Part shown: piece by piece, positions 43,657 through 54,743 of the stretch
How positions within the stretch are numbered: the first letter of the stretch is position 1
Layout of the letters: each line of letters starts with the position of its first letter
DNA from: Prillingera fragicola
Lineage: Eukaryota > Basidiomycota > Tremellomycetes > Trichosporonales > Trichosporonaceae
Assembly (NCBI GenBank): GCA_002335605.1
Contig: BEDY01000003.1
Coordinates: 930,001-994,000, forward strand
DNA: 64,000 nt
Reading direction: 5' to 3'
The notes under the pieces: model-generated
Database searches by the model: none
What the model was told of the DNA's origin: nothing
The model's input: only the letters and a program-made list of their open reading frames with translations
Position numbers and translations under genes: made by a program

Positions 43657-46600
43657 TTAGTGCGCGGCGACACCAGGAACAACCTCGGAGCGGGTGAGCT
43701 GCGGGGTCATGGCGTCCTCGGGGGTGCACAGAGTAACAGTGGGCATGTGCTGGGAGTAAGGGAGGGGCACAATGTTCTGGACATGGCCGTTGTCTGACTC
43801 GGGCAGCGCGTGGTCGTCCGTCTGGATAAAGCTCGTGGCAGTGCCCTGCGAGCCCGAAGCGTTCGAGTCCGAGCGATCACGGAACGGCAATGCGGGGGGC
43901 TGTGCCTCAAAAAACGACGGGGACGAGTTGGTCGCCATGCTGGTCGTAGGTGTCACCACTTCAGAAGAGGGGTTAGACAGAGACGGCTGGCGGCCATAGA
44001 CGTCGTTCTGGTTGTCGGCCGGTATCGGGCTGAGAGACCTCGGCGCAAGCGACGAACCACGAGGAGGAACCACAACGGGGCGAGGAACCTGACCGTAGGG
44101 GCGGTTCGACTTGGCGGGAGGAGCAGGAGGCGTCTCAACCGTAGGGACCGGAGCGACCTGGGGCTTCTCAGTGCGCGCGGCGGGCGCCTGAGGAACGGCA
44201 ATAGAGTTGGGACGGGCTGATGCAGCCGGGGTGTCGACCTGGTCGAGCGCAGCCATGGAGAAGCGCTTCTTCAAGCTGGTGAACAAGCCGCTCTTGGACT
44301 TGCTGGCGCGCAGTGCAGGGCCGTCGGTAGCACGAGTGGGGGTGGTGGACGACGACGACGTCGACGCCTTGGTAACACTGAGCTGAGAGCCAGTGCTCGA
44401 CGGAGTGCGGTTGTTGGTCGGCCTCGGGTCAAGCTCCTGCTTCGAAGCCTGGTGCTGGGGCGTCGGCGTGTTGCGTTGGGGAGTGGGGGTACGCGGTTGC
44501 TGCTGCTGGTGCTGCTGAGGAGGAGGAGCGACGGCAGCAGCGGCTGCTCCCTGAGGTATGGGTGCCGAAGCGCGCTGCGGCTGCGGCTGCGCGACCATGG
44601 GTCGCGAAGAAGGGCCCTTGTGCTGGTGCTGGGGAACTGCCGGGGCGGCGCCAGGGGGGTAAGCGTTGGGGGCGTGCTGAACCTGCTGCTGCTGCGGCAC
44701 AGGCATAGGCATAGGCACAGGCAAGGACGCGCGCTGCTGCTGCTGAGGGGGTGGGGTGGGCGCCGATGGGGGAGGCACGTATGCGGCCGACGACACCCGC
44801 TGGGGGATCTGGATTGAAGGCTTGGTGGATGCCACGCCAGCCATGGGGGGGTTGGCCTGAGCCTGAGGAGCCGGAGCCGCAACTGCCTGCGCGGTCGGAC
44901 TGGCCTTGGGAGGGCTCTTAGGCAGAGGCTGAGGAGCAGGCGAAGACTGCTTGGAAGCCGGGGCAGCCTTGGCCTTCATGGCCATGGCAGCCTTGGTAGC
45001 CTTTGCAGACTTTGCGGCTTCCTTTGCCTCCTTTGCCTCACGCTCTTTGGCGGCCTTCTCAGCCTTCAACCTCAGTTTGTCCTCCTTTGCCTTGCGCTCG
45101 GCATCTGCCTTGGCCTTGAGCTTATCGGCGGCGGCCTTGCGAGAAGCCTCGCGCTCGGCCTCGGCCTTCTCGCGGGCGTCGCGTTCGGCCTGAAGCTTGG
45201 CCTCTTTGGCGTCGCGCTCGGCCTTGAGCTTTGCCTCCTTGGCGGCGGCCTTTGCCTCAGCCTTGAGCTCCTTCTTCGACTTGGGCTTGGCGGCAACAGC
45301 GGCAGTGGCAGCACCAGCGGTGGCAACAGCCACAGCGGCAACAGCTACAGCCTCGTGGCCGTTGGCGTTGGGGAGGGTGGCAGGAGACGCCGGCATGGGG
45401 GATGCAGAGCGGTCAAACTCGGCAGCAGTGGTAAGCTGGCTGAGGGGACTGGGGGCGGCAGGTGCGGCGGTGACGGCGGCGGGTGGTGCAGGCTCGTAAT
45501 CACTGGTCTGAGACGAGAGGCTCGACATGGTGGTGACAGAAGACATGCGCCCGGGAGGGGCAGAGAACTCGTCGCCAGCTTCTCCGGTCCATCGCATGCC
45601 CGAACTCCTGGCAGGAGGGCCAGTCCTCGAGTTGCGGTACTGAGGGTTGGGGGAGCCGCCCATGGAGCGGCGGTCCATGTCGCTGTGAACAGAGCTCACG
45701 GGGCTAAACGTCGGGTTGCCGATCTGCGCAGCAATGGCATAGCCACCATCACGGGGCGCGAGGGTACTAAGCAGATCAAACCCGTACCCTAGTGACGAGG
45801 GTCGTGATGAAAGCGAAGTGTGCGACCTGTTGACAGGAATGGACAGGTCCGTGGTGGAAGAGTGAGCAGAAGACATGGCATCCTTGTCCTTGTGGGGGTA
45901 GGCCGAGAGCATGGCGTCGCCGTTCATCGAAGTGGCACGGGAAGAGCTCTTGCGGAGAACGCGGCTTTTCCTGTTACCCGCCATGTTTGTCATGGACTTT
46001 GTCTTTGGGGGAGGGAGGTAGTCAAAGTCGGCGGGAGCGGTGGGCCAAATGATCTCGGTAGGAATTTCAGTCGAGTACATGGGGTTATCATAGGTCTGCG
46101 ACATGCGGCGGATGGTGTCGAGAGGGCGTTCTGCTGACGGGCGCGAAGGGTTGCTCATGTCGGGGGTACTGTCCTCCAGAGTCCAAAGTTCTTCACTGTT
46201 CAAGTCGCCACTGATGACGGACGAACGGTTGGAGCCAGTTGTTGGGGCCCGACGGCGATAAGCTCCTGGGGGGCCGGGTCGGACACCAGCACGCGGGGGG
46301 ATAACGATGCCATCCTCCCGAACGGCGCGCTGAGCAACTGCGGCGCGGGTCATGGTAAGGCTTGGGTGGCGCCGAGAGGGGGGCAGACTTTGGACGTGAT
46401 GGAGACCTTGGTTCTGGTGGGGAGGAGAAGTAGAGAATTGAGAAGAGTCGCGGGACCTTGCGGAAGCGAGACTGTTTTGCGTAGATACAGACGGCCTACG
46501 TTTCCAGGCCGGCGGGGGCGATTCTGGATCGCCAGACAACTGACGCTGTAGTGCGATGGGCGATGAGGGGGGCGAGCCTACAGATGTTGAGCGGGTGCGT

Positions 46601-47325
46601 GCAAGCGCTGTTTCCACAGGCGAGGGCAGTTCGTGTACGGGGGACGTAGGTGATTGTTGCTGTTGGGAGGTGTCAGCTTTGAGTTTGCACCCAGATGTGG
46701 TAATGTGGCCGACGCGGAAGAGGCTCTTGGCGCACGAGGCAGAGGAGAGTTGGGGGAAGGGGGGCGGGTCAACGCAAAGTTGGTTCCGCTGCAGTGTTGT
46801 GCTGGTAGGCCAAAGGAGACAACAACACTAACAAGAGCAAGAGAGGGGGACGTCAAGGCAGGGGCCAGCGATCGTGAACGAGACGAACAAGAAGAAGAAA
46901 AAAGAGTGGTGATGTGAAAGAAGTGTTACAAATGCACAAAGGGTGCAATGTACTAGATGGGGAGCAGTGGTGGTGTGATGTGGATGGGAAGGATGGATGG
47001 ATGCACGAAACTGTCTTCCCTTGAACCAGCACCGCCGTCTCCTGCCCCTTGGCTCATGTGCCCCGCGCAAGCCAGTGCAGCAGCTAGCTTGGCAGCGACA
47101 GTGCATGGCGCCGAATGAGACTGCGAGGGTGTGCCAGGGGTAGCCAAGGCCCACCCCCTTCATGGCGACCAAAATGAAGCTCAAATCTCTCCCCGTCCCC
47201 GTGTGGATCCTCCTGCAGCAACACTGACAATCCCGGACAAGCAACGCAGATCCCAACGCAAGCAAAGCACAAGCACTCACCTCCTCCCAAGGCTGCACGC
47301 CTGCAAAGACTTCAAAGCTTGCCAT
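43657..47325 (-). CDS. Large disordered protein with long Lys/Ala/Glu helix, function unknown
   Basis: The main exon (46659-43657) is open for 1001 codons but has no ATG near its 5' end. A 15-codon exon at 47325-47281 (MASFEVFAGVQPWEE, donor GTGAGT) joins it in phase through a 621-base intron ending CTGACACCTCCCAACAG, giving 1015 residues. This first exon is inferred; an internal start at 46353 is the alternative. Residues about 1-420 are Ser/Pro/Arg-rich. About 425-570 form a highly charged Lys/Ala/Glu stretch (KAEAKAAAKEAKLKAERDA), like a single alpha helix. The rest is rich in Pro, Gln and Ala. I recognise no catalytic domain. It might be a cortical or cytoskeletal scaffold, but that is only a guess from composition. 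Confidence 0.7.
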
Positions 47326-50177
47326 CGTGCAAGATTTTCGCTATGCTGCTGGCCGAGCTGAGAACGACACTGTCTGGTGCAAGACTGGGGGTGACGGACG
47401 GACAGATAGGGTCGGGGAGCAAAGGGATTCGTCCCAGTTTCAGGACCTGGGCAAAGGGGGGAATTCACTATGACGTCTCCAGAGAGGGGCTGCTAACGCT
47501 GCAGATTAGTCGAATCTGGCGGTGGCAATGTCACGGTAATGTCGACGACGAGCGAGCTAGGATTGATGGATTGGTGGATGAACAAGGTAGCGGAGATGGA
47601 GAAGAATGATGGCGGGTTGTCGGTCGGCAGATGATGCCAACGTAGTTGCTGCGGTGCAAAAGGGACGCTATGGGCTTGGGAAGTTGCCGCTGCCCAGATG
47701 GTGGTGACGACAGGTGTGCTGCAGCAGTGTCGGTAGACGTCTTGTGGCGGCGAGGCTTCCGGGTGAGTGGGGAGGGAGGTGCAGCAGGGCAGCGACGGCC
47801 GAACAAGACTGCCTTTTTTGGGTCGCTGGCTGGCTGGTGGTGGCCGTGGCCAGGGGTTTTGTGCAGGGGGTGACGGGCTCGCACACAGGGTTTCGAGTAG
47901 CAGCACTTGGCACGGCGGCGGCGGCGTAGATGTAGACGACCGAGGGAAACTGGGCTCCCAGGCTCAGGTCCGCAGGGGAGGGAGCACGGCAGAGGCAAGG
48001 GCCAGGGGAGAAAAGTCGGGTTGCACACTCGAGCGTGGGCTCAATGTCGACTGTCACACCGAGGGCAAACGTTTGTGGGAACAAGATACGCAGACTAGTT
48101 GTTGAATTTCGGGTAGGACAAGAGTGAAGCCAAGACGAAGCGTCCTCGCAACAAGCATCAACTAGCAGCACAGTGTTGCAGGTGTGTGGCTGCGCATTCA
48201 CCTGTCCATTTTCGGATGGGACCAACTTGTCGTCATCCCACAAGCAACGACTGCATGCTTGCCTGACCGCTGAGCGGATAGAGGGCTGCGCCTTGCTTGG
48301 TACCAGCCCCACCAGCCATGAGCCGCCACCTGCACCATGGGCAGAAACCGGAAAACGTCATGGTGGGGACAATTTTTTCCATCTTGGGCCCTAGACACCG
48401 GCCTTGGGCATTCCTCGGTTGGTGGCCGCAACGACGATCTGGTCGTCGCAGGGATCCATGTGCGCAGAGCATCCGCGCAGCAGGTGGGCCACCACACTCT
48501 TGCCGCCGCCGCTGATGCCGGTCGGTCTCGCTCGGGGCGCCCAGTTTGGTCAGCGGCGGCTCTACAGGCAAGAAAGCCCATCCTGCGTCCGGCCGCGTAT
48601 GGCCCTATCACGTCACCATACCACAGGTTTCCGCGCTGCTGGGCCTCTGCTGCCCTGCCTCCCACCGCCAAATAGATGAGGGACGCCACGTTCTCGTTTG
48701 CCGCGATGCCATACGTTGCAGCTAATCGTGGGACGCAGATCTCCGGCTTATGGATCTGCAACCGGCTGCTGGTACTCCTGCCGTTCCCCCGACTCCAGAG
48801 GCAGTGGCACTGGTGTCCTCATGGCCTATGGGCAGTTTCAGCTTGCTGCTCGTAGTATTGTCGCTAGGCAAAAGGAGGGGTCGCTTGGCATACGTCTCGG
48901 CGAGCTCGGCGCGCCCCAAAACCACTAGCAGTCCAAGATTGTAACCTGGAGATAGCCCTTGCAATGCACCCCGTCACGCTATTCACTCTCTTGGAAGCTT
49001 GGATCATCATCGCATAGCCTTGGCGCCATATGCTACTACAACTCTACTTTGTCCGTCCAGGATCCGGGCTCCCAGGGTACAGTACGAGCGTCACACGCGC
49101 CGTGCACCTCGGACTTGTCCCTCCGACTACGCAGTCGCTTCCACCTAAATATGGACTGAAATGATGAATGGCGACGCCCTGGTCATGTAACAACCACCAG
49201 GCACCGCGGATTCGCTTTCGGAGGGGGGACGAGTTTGATGGCGCATCATGGCGCTGGTTGGGTGGCGATGCCCACAACTGGGTGAATCCAATTCACCAAA
49301 GCATTCACCCGGGGACAGAGGATGGAGGTCTTTGCAAAACCTTGACAACCGGCTGGAAACATTGTGCTTGCAGGCGCATGTATGCCGGGAGCATTGCCGT
49401 TGGAAGTTGCTCTCCGTGCGTGTCAGCACATGCAAGTCCGGTTGGCGGAAGCAGGAGACGGCTGGCTGAACGTCACCATACACATGATTCTGCACAGACG
49501 GCGGCTGGTCGCGGATGGTGAGGAGGCACGGGACTTTAATTAAGTAGCAACTCCCAATTCGATGTCTCCTGCTCTTAGTCTTTGGAAACATCGCAGGTAT
49601 CCTCACCCACTTTGTTGGAACAGGATTACGACACTCTTGCACTTCTTACCGCCTGGGCTTTGCTAACCAGGTTTAATCTTACGCGCGTCTGGCCTCTTCG
49701 ATGGACTCTTCCAGCCCATCCGACAAGCACTTGAGAAGGTGCAGCTTGTCCGTCAGACCAACGGACATGTTGTCATGCTGTTAACGTCAAGCTGCACGTG
49801 ACTAAGGCCTCGAAGGCAAAGGCCGGCCCGCACATGCATGCAAGTCATGCAGTTCTGGCGCTTAGAATCAAGAGAAGAGCGGCAGGCTCGTTTGGGAACA
49901 AGGTTGTGTGTCATGGGTCACATGACGTGTTCGCCACTGACGTCGATCCCGCCACTGTCGTCAGAGTTGAGTTGGTTGGTGGTGTTTTGTGGCAGTCCTA
50001 TCCATGTTGCCACGAGCGTGTGGCAGCGTGTGGCCGTGCCACTCGTTTGACCAAGTGATGAAACTTGCATATCGATCCAATATCTACAATACGGTACGGA
50101 GTATTAGTTATAAACAAAGCTAGACGCGCGCCCGCGTCCCGACACGACAGGATCTGAAGAGTGGTATACCAGCGACA
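47326..50177. other. Gene-free stretch of 2.9 kb
   Basis: The left end must hold the promoter of the disordered-protein gene and the right end the terminator of the GIT1-like gene. All ORFs are short and lack coding character, and none splice into a known family. A CACGTG lies at 49795-49800. No RNA gene or transposon remnant was recognised. Confidence 0.5.
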
Positions 50178-52077
50178 TTAAAGGCGGGAAGCATTGGCCT
50201 CCCTGTGGGCGACGGCGTCCGTTGCCTCGATGCTGTTCTCACCGTGGCTACCATGGTGGTCTTGCTTGAGGTCGGCCTCGGGGTCGACAAAGTCGGGCTC
50301 ACCCATTTGGGAGACGTCGTAGCCGTGAGCGGCGAGGTACTCGCGGAACTCGATGTCCTCGCGTGCCATGTAGTCGGGGGTGATGTTGGGGATAAACACG
50401 AAGACGATGATGGCCGAGAAGACACCGAGGGCAGAGCCGACCCAGAAGACACCAGTGTCGCCTAGGTACTTGGACTTGTTCTCAAAGCTGTTGATGATCT
50501 GGGGGAAGGTGTACGAGCCGACAAACGCGCCGACCTTGCCGACAGCAGCGGCGACGCCGTAAAGCTGGCCACGGGCGGCGGTGGGGCCGATAGCCTTGGA
50601 GGCAAGGAGACCGAGGTTGTTGCCAGGGCCAAGCTCACCGAACGACAGGAAGATGCCATACAGAACAGCAAAGCCGGCAACGCTGTTCTGCGTGAGCGAG
50701 TTGTAGCCGCCAGACATGCCGAAGCCAATGACAGCCTGGCAAAGGAGACCGAGAATCATGCAGTACTTGGGCCCGATGATGTCGGACACGAACGAGCCGA
50801 TGATTGTACCAGGCACGTAAAAGGCGTTGATGAGACAGCCCCACCCGATGGTCTGGTACAGAGTCATGTTGGGGTTGACCTTGTCAGTGATGACGGTCGA
50901 GTAGGTGCCGAAGGGGTAGACAATCCACTGTAATTGTCAGTCAGGATGCGGCGGTGCTCGGCAGCGTTACTCACGTTGTAGATGAACCAGGTGACGGACA
51001 AGGCAGCCAGCTTGACCCAGTAGCGCTTGAAGATAAGCCAGTAGGGGATCTTGGTGTGGCGCATAGAGTTCTTCTTGTAGGCAACGGGCTCGACCATAAA
51101 GATACGAGCGATCAGGAGGATAAGAGGGGGAACGAATCCAAGGAGAAGGGTGCCACGCCAGACGGCACGGGTGTGGTTGAGACCAAAGATCCAGAGAAGA
51201 ACCAGGCACACAAACCATGCAATGGAAAAGGCAAAGTCGAGCATGGTGTTGGTGGCCCAGATGAACAGCTTCTGCTGGTGCTTCTTGGACACGCCGGGGT
51301 TCTCGGTCGCCTCGGCGGCAGTGACCGATCCGGACGGGTACTCGCCTCCGAGGCCGACACCCAGGAAGAAGCGGAATGCGATGAGGCAGTTGATCACGAC
51401 CTGAGCTGTGGGACCAGCCGAGCACGCGGAGAGGATGGAGAAGACGAAGATGATGCCAGTGCAGATGAACATGGCAAGCTTGCGGCCAACCTTGTCTGAA
51501 ACGTAACCAAAGGCTGTTACTGTCAGCCCTGATCTGGAAGAGGTGACTGCCGTGAGGGGAATGTGGCGCAATCCAGCATCTGGCGTGCCCAGTGGCAGGA
51601 CATGTTCTGCCTCTGCCGCTGGCACCGCGCACAGTTGCTGTCCCACGTGCGACTACTCACACAGCTGACCGAGGACCATTCCGGCGAAACCCATTGCGGA
51701 AAGCAGGGCACGGTTGTTGTTCTGCTTCGAGTCCATGGCGTCGGGATAGATACCAGCGAGGATGGTGTTGACGGGACCGATGGCGGCGTTCGAGTATCCG
51801 TCCGAGAACATGGCGGATCCCTGGGTAAACGTCAGCATTGAAGAGGGGTCCCACACACAGTGGTCTCCGGGGTCCAGCGGGGCTACGTCAAGCGGCCCCG
51901 AGGGATGTGGCTCACCGAGGCGAAGATTCTGTGTCGTCAGCGCAACAACTAAACTCTCGGGCGTGAGACTCACGTCGCAACGTTGCCGAGCGTGTGCCTA
52001 CGGCGGGGGGTGCCAGCAGGTGTGACGGTACCGTCAGCACCAACCTCTTCTTTGCGCTTTCGACCGAACAGAGGCAT
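50178..52077 (-). CDS. GIT1: Glycerophosphodiester (glycerophosphoinositol) permease of the major facilitator family, GIT1/Tgp1-type
   Basis: Five exons (52077-51974, 51928-51916, 51820-51661, 51513-50975, 50927-50178) give 521 residues. The 13-base second exon joins TIFASGSAMFSDGYSNAAIGP, the first membrane helix of the family. Other landmarks are FGYVSDKVGRKLAM (the MFS loop motif), FFLGVGLGGEYPSGSV and ELGPGNNLGL. The C-terminal DIEFREYLAAHGYDVSQMG is typical of Git1-like proteins. About 12 membrane helices are present. Git1 takes up glycerophosphoinositol and glycerophosphocholine as phosphate and inositol sources, usually induced by phosphate starvation. A TATA box and a CACGTG site lie upstream, consistent with inducible control. 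Substrate is inferred from family only. Confidence 0.88.
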
Positions 52078-52173
52078 GATGATTGTTCTGACACGCGGTA
52101 GGTGATCAGTAAACAAAAAAAGAAAAAAGCAGCACGATAAAGAGAACACGGTGGTGAGAATATCGTCCCAGGG

Positions 52174-52180
52174 TTATATA
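52174..52180 (-). promoter_or_regulatory. TATA box of the GIT1-like gene
   Basis: The minus strand reads TATATAA about 97 bases upstream of the ATG at 52077. It is one of very few clear TATA boxes in this window, which fits an inducible rather than a housekeeping gene. Confidence 0.6.
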
Positions 52181-52349
52181 GCCTCCCTGCACCGTTATCC
52201 GCTGGGAGAGCGGGGATCGCTGCTCGAGCTAGTGTCATTGACTGGTTCTCTCTCGGAGGGTATATTCCTGGCGACAGGAAACTTGGCTGCTGGTCGCATG
52301 CAACGTTTCTCGTGCGTCAGTCTCGTTCGATCACGGAGGTCCACAGCCG

Positions 52350-52355
52350 CACGTG
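52350..52355. promoter_or_regulatory. CACGTG (possible Pho4-type) site upstream of the GIT1-like gene
   Basis: A palindromic CACGTG lies about 275 bases before the start codon. This is the core bound by bHLH factors such as Pho4, the phosphate-starvation regulator that controls GIT1 in budding yeast. The link is by analogy. Confidence 0.45.
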
Positions 52356-54743
52356 CCTGACACTGGGCGGGGAATGGGCTTCCGGCGCCAGGGAGTATCC
52401 TGGGTCTTCCTTTAATGTTTGTTTGCATGTTGCCAATTGAGTCCACCGTGCCTGTAAGTCTCCTGCACGGTCCTGGCGGTAATCTTAACCCTGTAAACTC
52501 GGATGCACGCGCACGAGACCAGGGAGATTGCGTACCGGCGGAAAGGTACACCGCGGCTTCAACGAGCACAAGTCACGAGCAACTACGCACATGGGATCAT
52601 GTGGGCGGACCTGGCACTGCGCACTGGCGGGCAAGGCAAGGGTACAATGTCCCGGACGGCATCTGGGTTTAATTGAACAGCTGTTGTCGAAACGCAGGGG
52701 TCATACAGCCTGAGGTACGAGGTGCAGTAGTACATAGTGCTCACAGGATCACAGCGGGAGGTGTGACAAGCATTGGGATGGTGACATGGGAACGGGCGCC
52801 GTGGGTGTGAGCGTTGTCCACACGCAGCGAGCAACGATGCAGCAATGTATTGACACCAGCAGTCCGCTCCACGGATACTTTGGGTGCATCGGTAGGGAAA
52901 ATAGAAAGTGTTGGAGCAGCCGATGGAAATAGAAGTCAGCCGAGTCTCGGTGCGTCAGCGACCACATAGCTGGAGCCAGGCATGACGAGTGACCATCCCG
53001 GATCTGGTGGGCAGCGTCGCTGCAGAGCAAGGGAGGAGCGATTCCGCATTCTCCGCAGACTCATCATCATCCTCCTACATTGCAAATGCTATCCTCTGCG
53101 CGCAACAGGCACCGATGCATGGACCAACGGCCAACGGATTGCACGAGCAGCGAGAAGTACGGCAAACCCTAAGAGGCGCCAGGAGAAAGTCCGATTCCGT
53201 GAAGCCGAGACAACGAGTGGTTCCCGCGTTACTGAAAGCAGAACAGCCCACGTTCCAGTCTCGACAATGCAAAAGAACAAACGTTTGTCCTATCTTTGAA
53301 CAATCCACAAAGATAGTCCTGATCCACCACCACATGCCCTTGGATACGGTTGCCGCCGGAGATAAGTATTACAGGGGTCTTGTATCTGGTTTCAGGTGTG
53401 CCCTTGTGCGAATGTCGTGCACGTTTACACATTGTTGGCATTAGACATGCTGCTACGTGGTAGTAGTGTGATGGATATATTACCTGCTCCAGAACATCAG
53501 CATACCTCTACATGACCAATGCTGCTTAGATCGGTAAGTTCCACTTCCGTAGAAGCCGGGATGGGACCCAGTTCGAGTGCACGCGCACTCCTGTTTCTTC
53601 TGGCTTGCTTGGGATTTGAACTTCGCTAAGTGGTGGTGGTTTGGCGTCCAGTCAGTATCAGCGTACTTCTCTGTGCCATCGAAAGACACGGCGTTTCGCT
53701 AGTTGTGGTTCGGGTTTCACCTACCTTCCTAGATCCAACAAATTCCTTCGGCTGGCTTGGCACGACTAGTCTAACAAAGGATTGTCAACGGAGCGACCTT
53801 CGAGCAGCTGCCATGCGCGCCTGAAAGGCAATGTGTGCAGAACCTGCAACAAACGTTTCGACTGCCAGATTGCAGCGTGCACGCACAACGTGAAGCAGTC
53901 GGTCCTGGAATAGTACTGCTTCTTTTAGTCTATTGTTTGACTCCCGGCTCCTTGCTCGCTCGACTTGGACAGTGTGCTCACCATATCATTGAAGACACTT
54001 CTACTCAATGCTCTGCAACCGATGAAAAACAAGCGGCAAAGATGATGTGGGTTTCCCCTCAAACATCACTCCCGTTACGTACGGTCTCATAGCTCCAGCC
54101 CAGCATCCTCGCCCAGACAGGTACCCACCAGGCCAGCTATTTTATTTTATTTATTTATCCATCAAGATAACTCTGGGCTGACGGCATCGTGATGTGCAGT
54201 GCCTGGTCAGCCGGCTATACCCCGGACTAAACAGCCCTTCATTTTTGCTTCCGGCCTGTTGGTGCTAAGGGAGGCACACATACAGACGATTGTGCGCGCC
54301 TTGAATGGAGGGAAGCCCATGTGGGCCATTCTCTCACTCTCATCGACATAGCTTCTTGCTCTCTCCTTACCATCCGCAGCACCCGCTTGAGACAGGTCAA
54401 CCCCGCAACCCTTCCCGTCACTCTTGCACGCCCACGGCTGCAGGTCACCAGCACACCTACCGTGCCATCGAAGACGCCAAGGCGCCGCCACAGGCACACT
54501 CATTACGAGGCTCGTAGCCCGTCATTTCATTGACAGAGCCGTGCAACGTCGTAGTGGGGAACGCATAATACGTGCACTTCAGTCCTGTCTCTTGTCATTA
54601 TTCATCCTCTTCGGCTTGCGACTAGTACGCGATCCGCGACTGGCATTAAACGCCCAACTGCTTTAGTCTGTGCAGTGCTCTGTCGTTCGGTGCTTCTGTA
54701 GACTACATCTTCTCTTCACGATCTCCGCCCACCTTACTTCGCC

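Larger units (their letters stand above)
52078..54743. other. Gene-free stretch of 2.7 kb between divergent transporter genes
   Basis: The stretch separates the starts of the GIT1-like gene (minus) and the sugar transporter (plus). It contains a TATA box and CACGTG near the GIT1-like start and an A/T-rich tract around 54138-54160. No ORF has coding character. In fission yeast the homologous tgp1 gene is repressed by an upstream non-coding transcript; whether one exists here cannot be seen. Confidence 0.5.

Noticed and set aside
43700..46659. The disordered protein starting at a GTG at 46617
   Set aside because: Eukaryotic nuclear genes rarely start at GTG, and the frame is open further upstream to a good splice acceptor at 46660-46661, so an upstream first exon is more likely.
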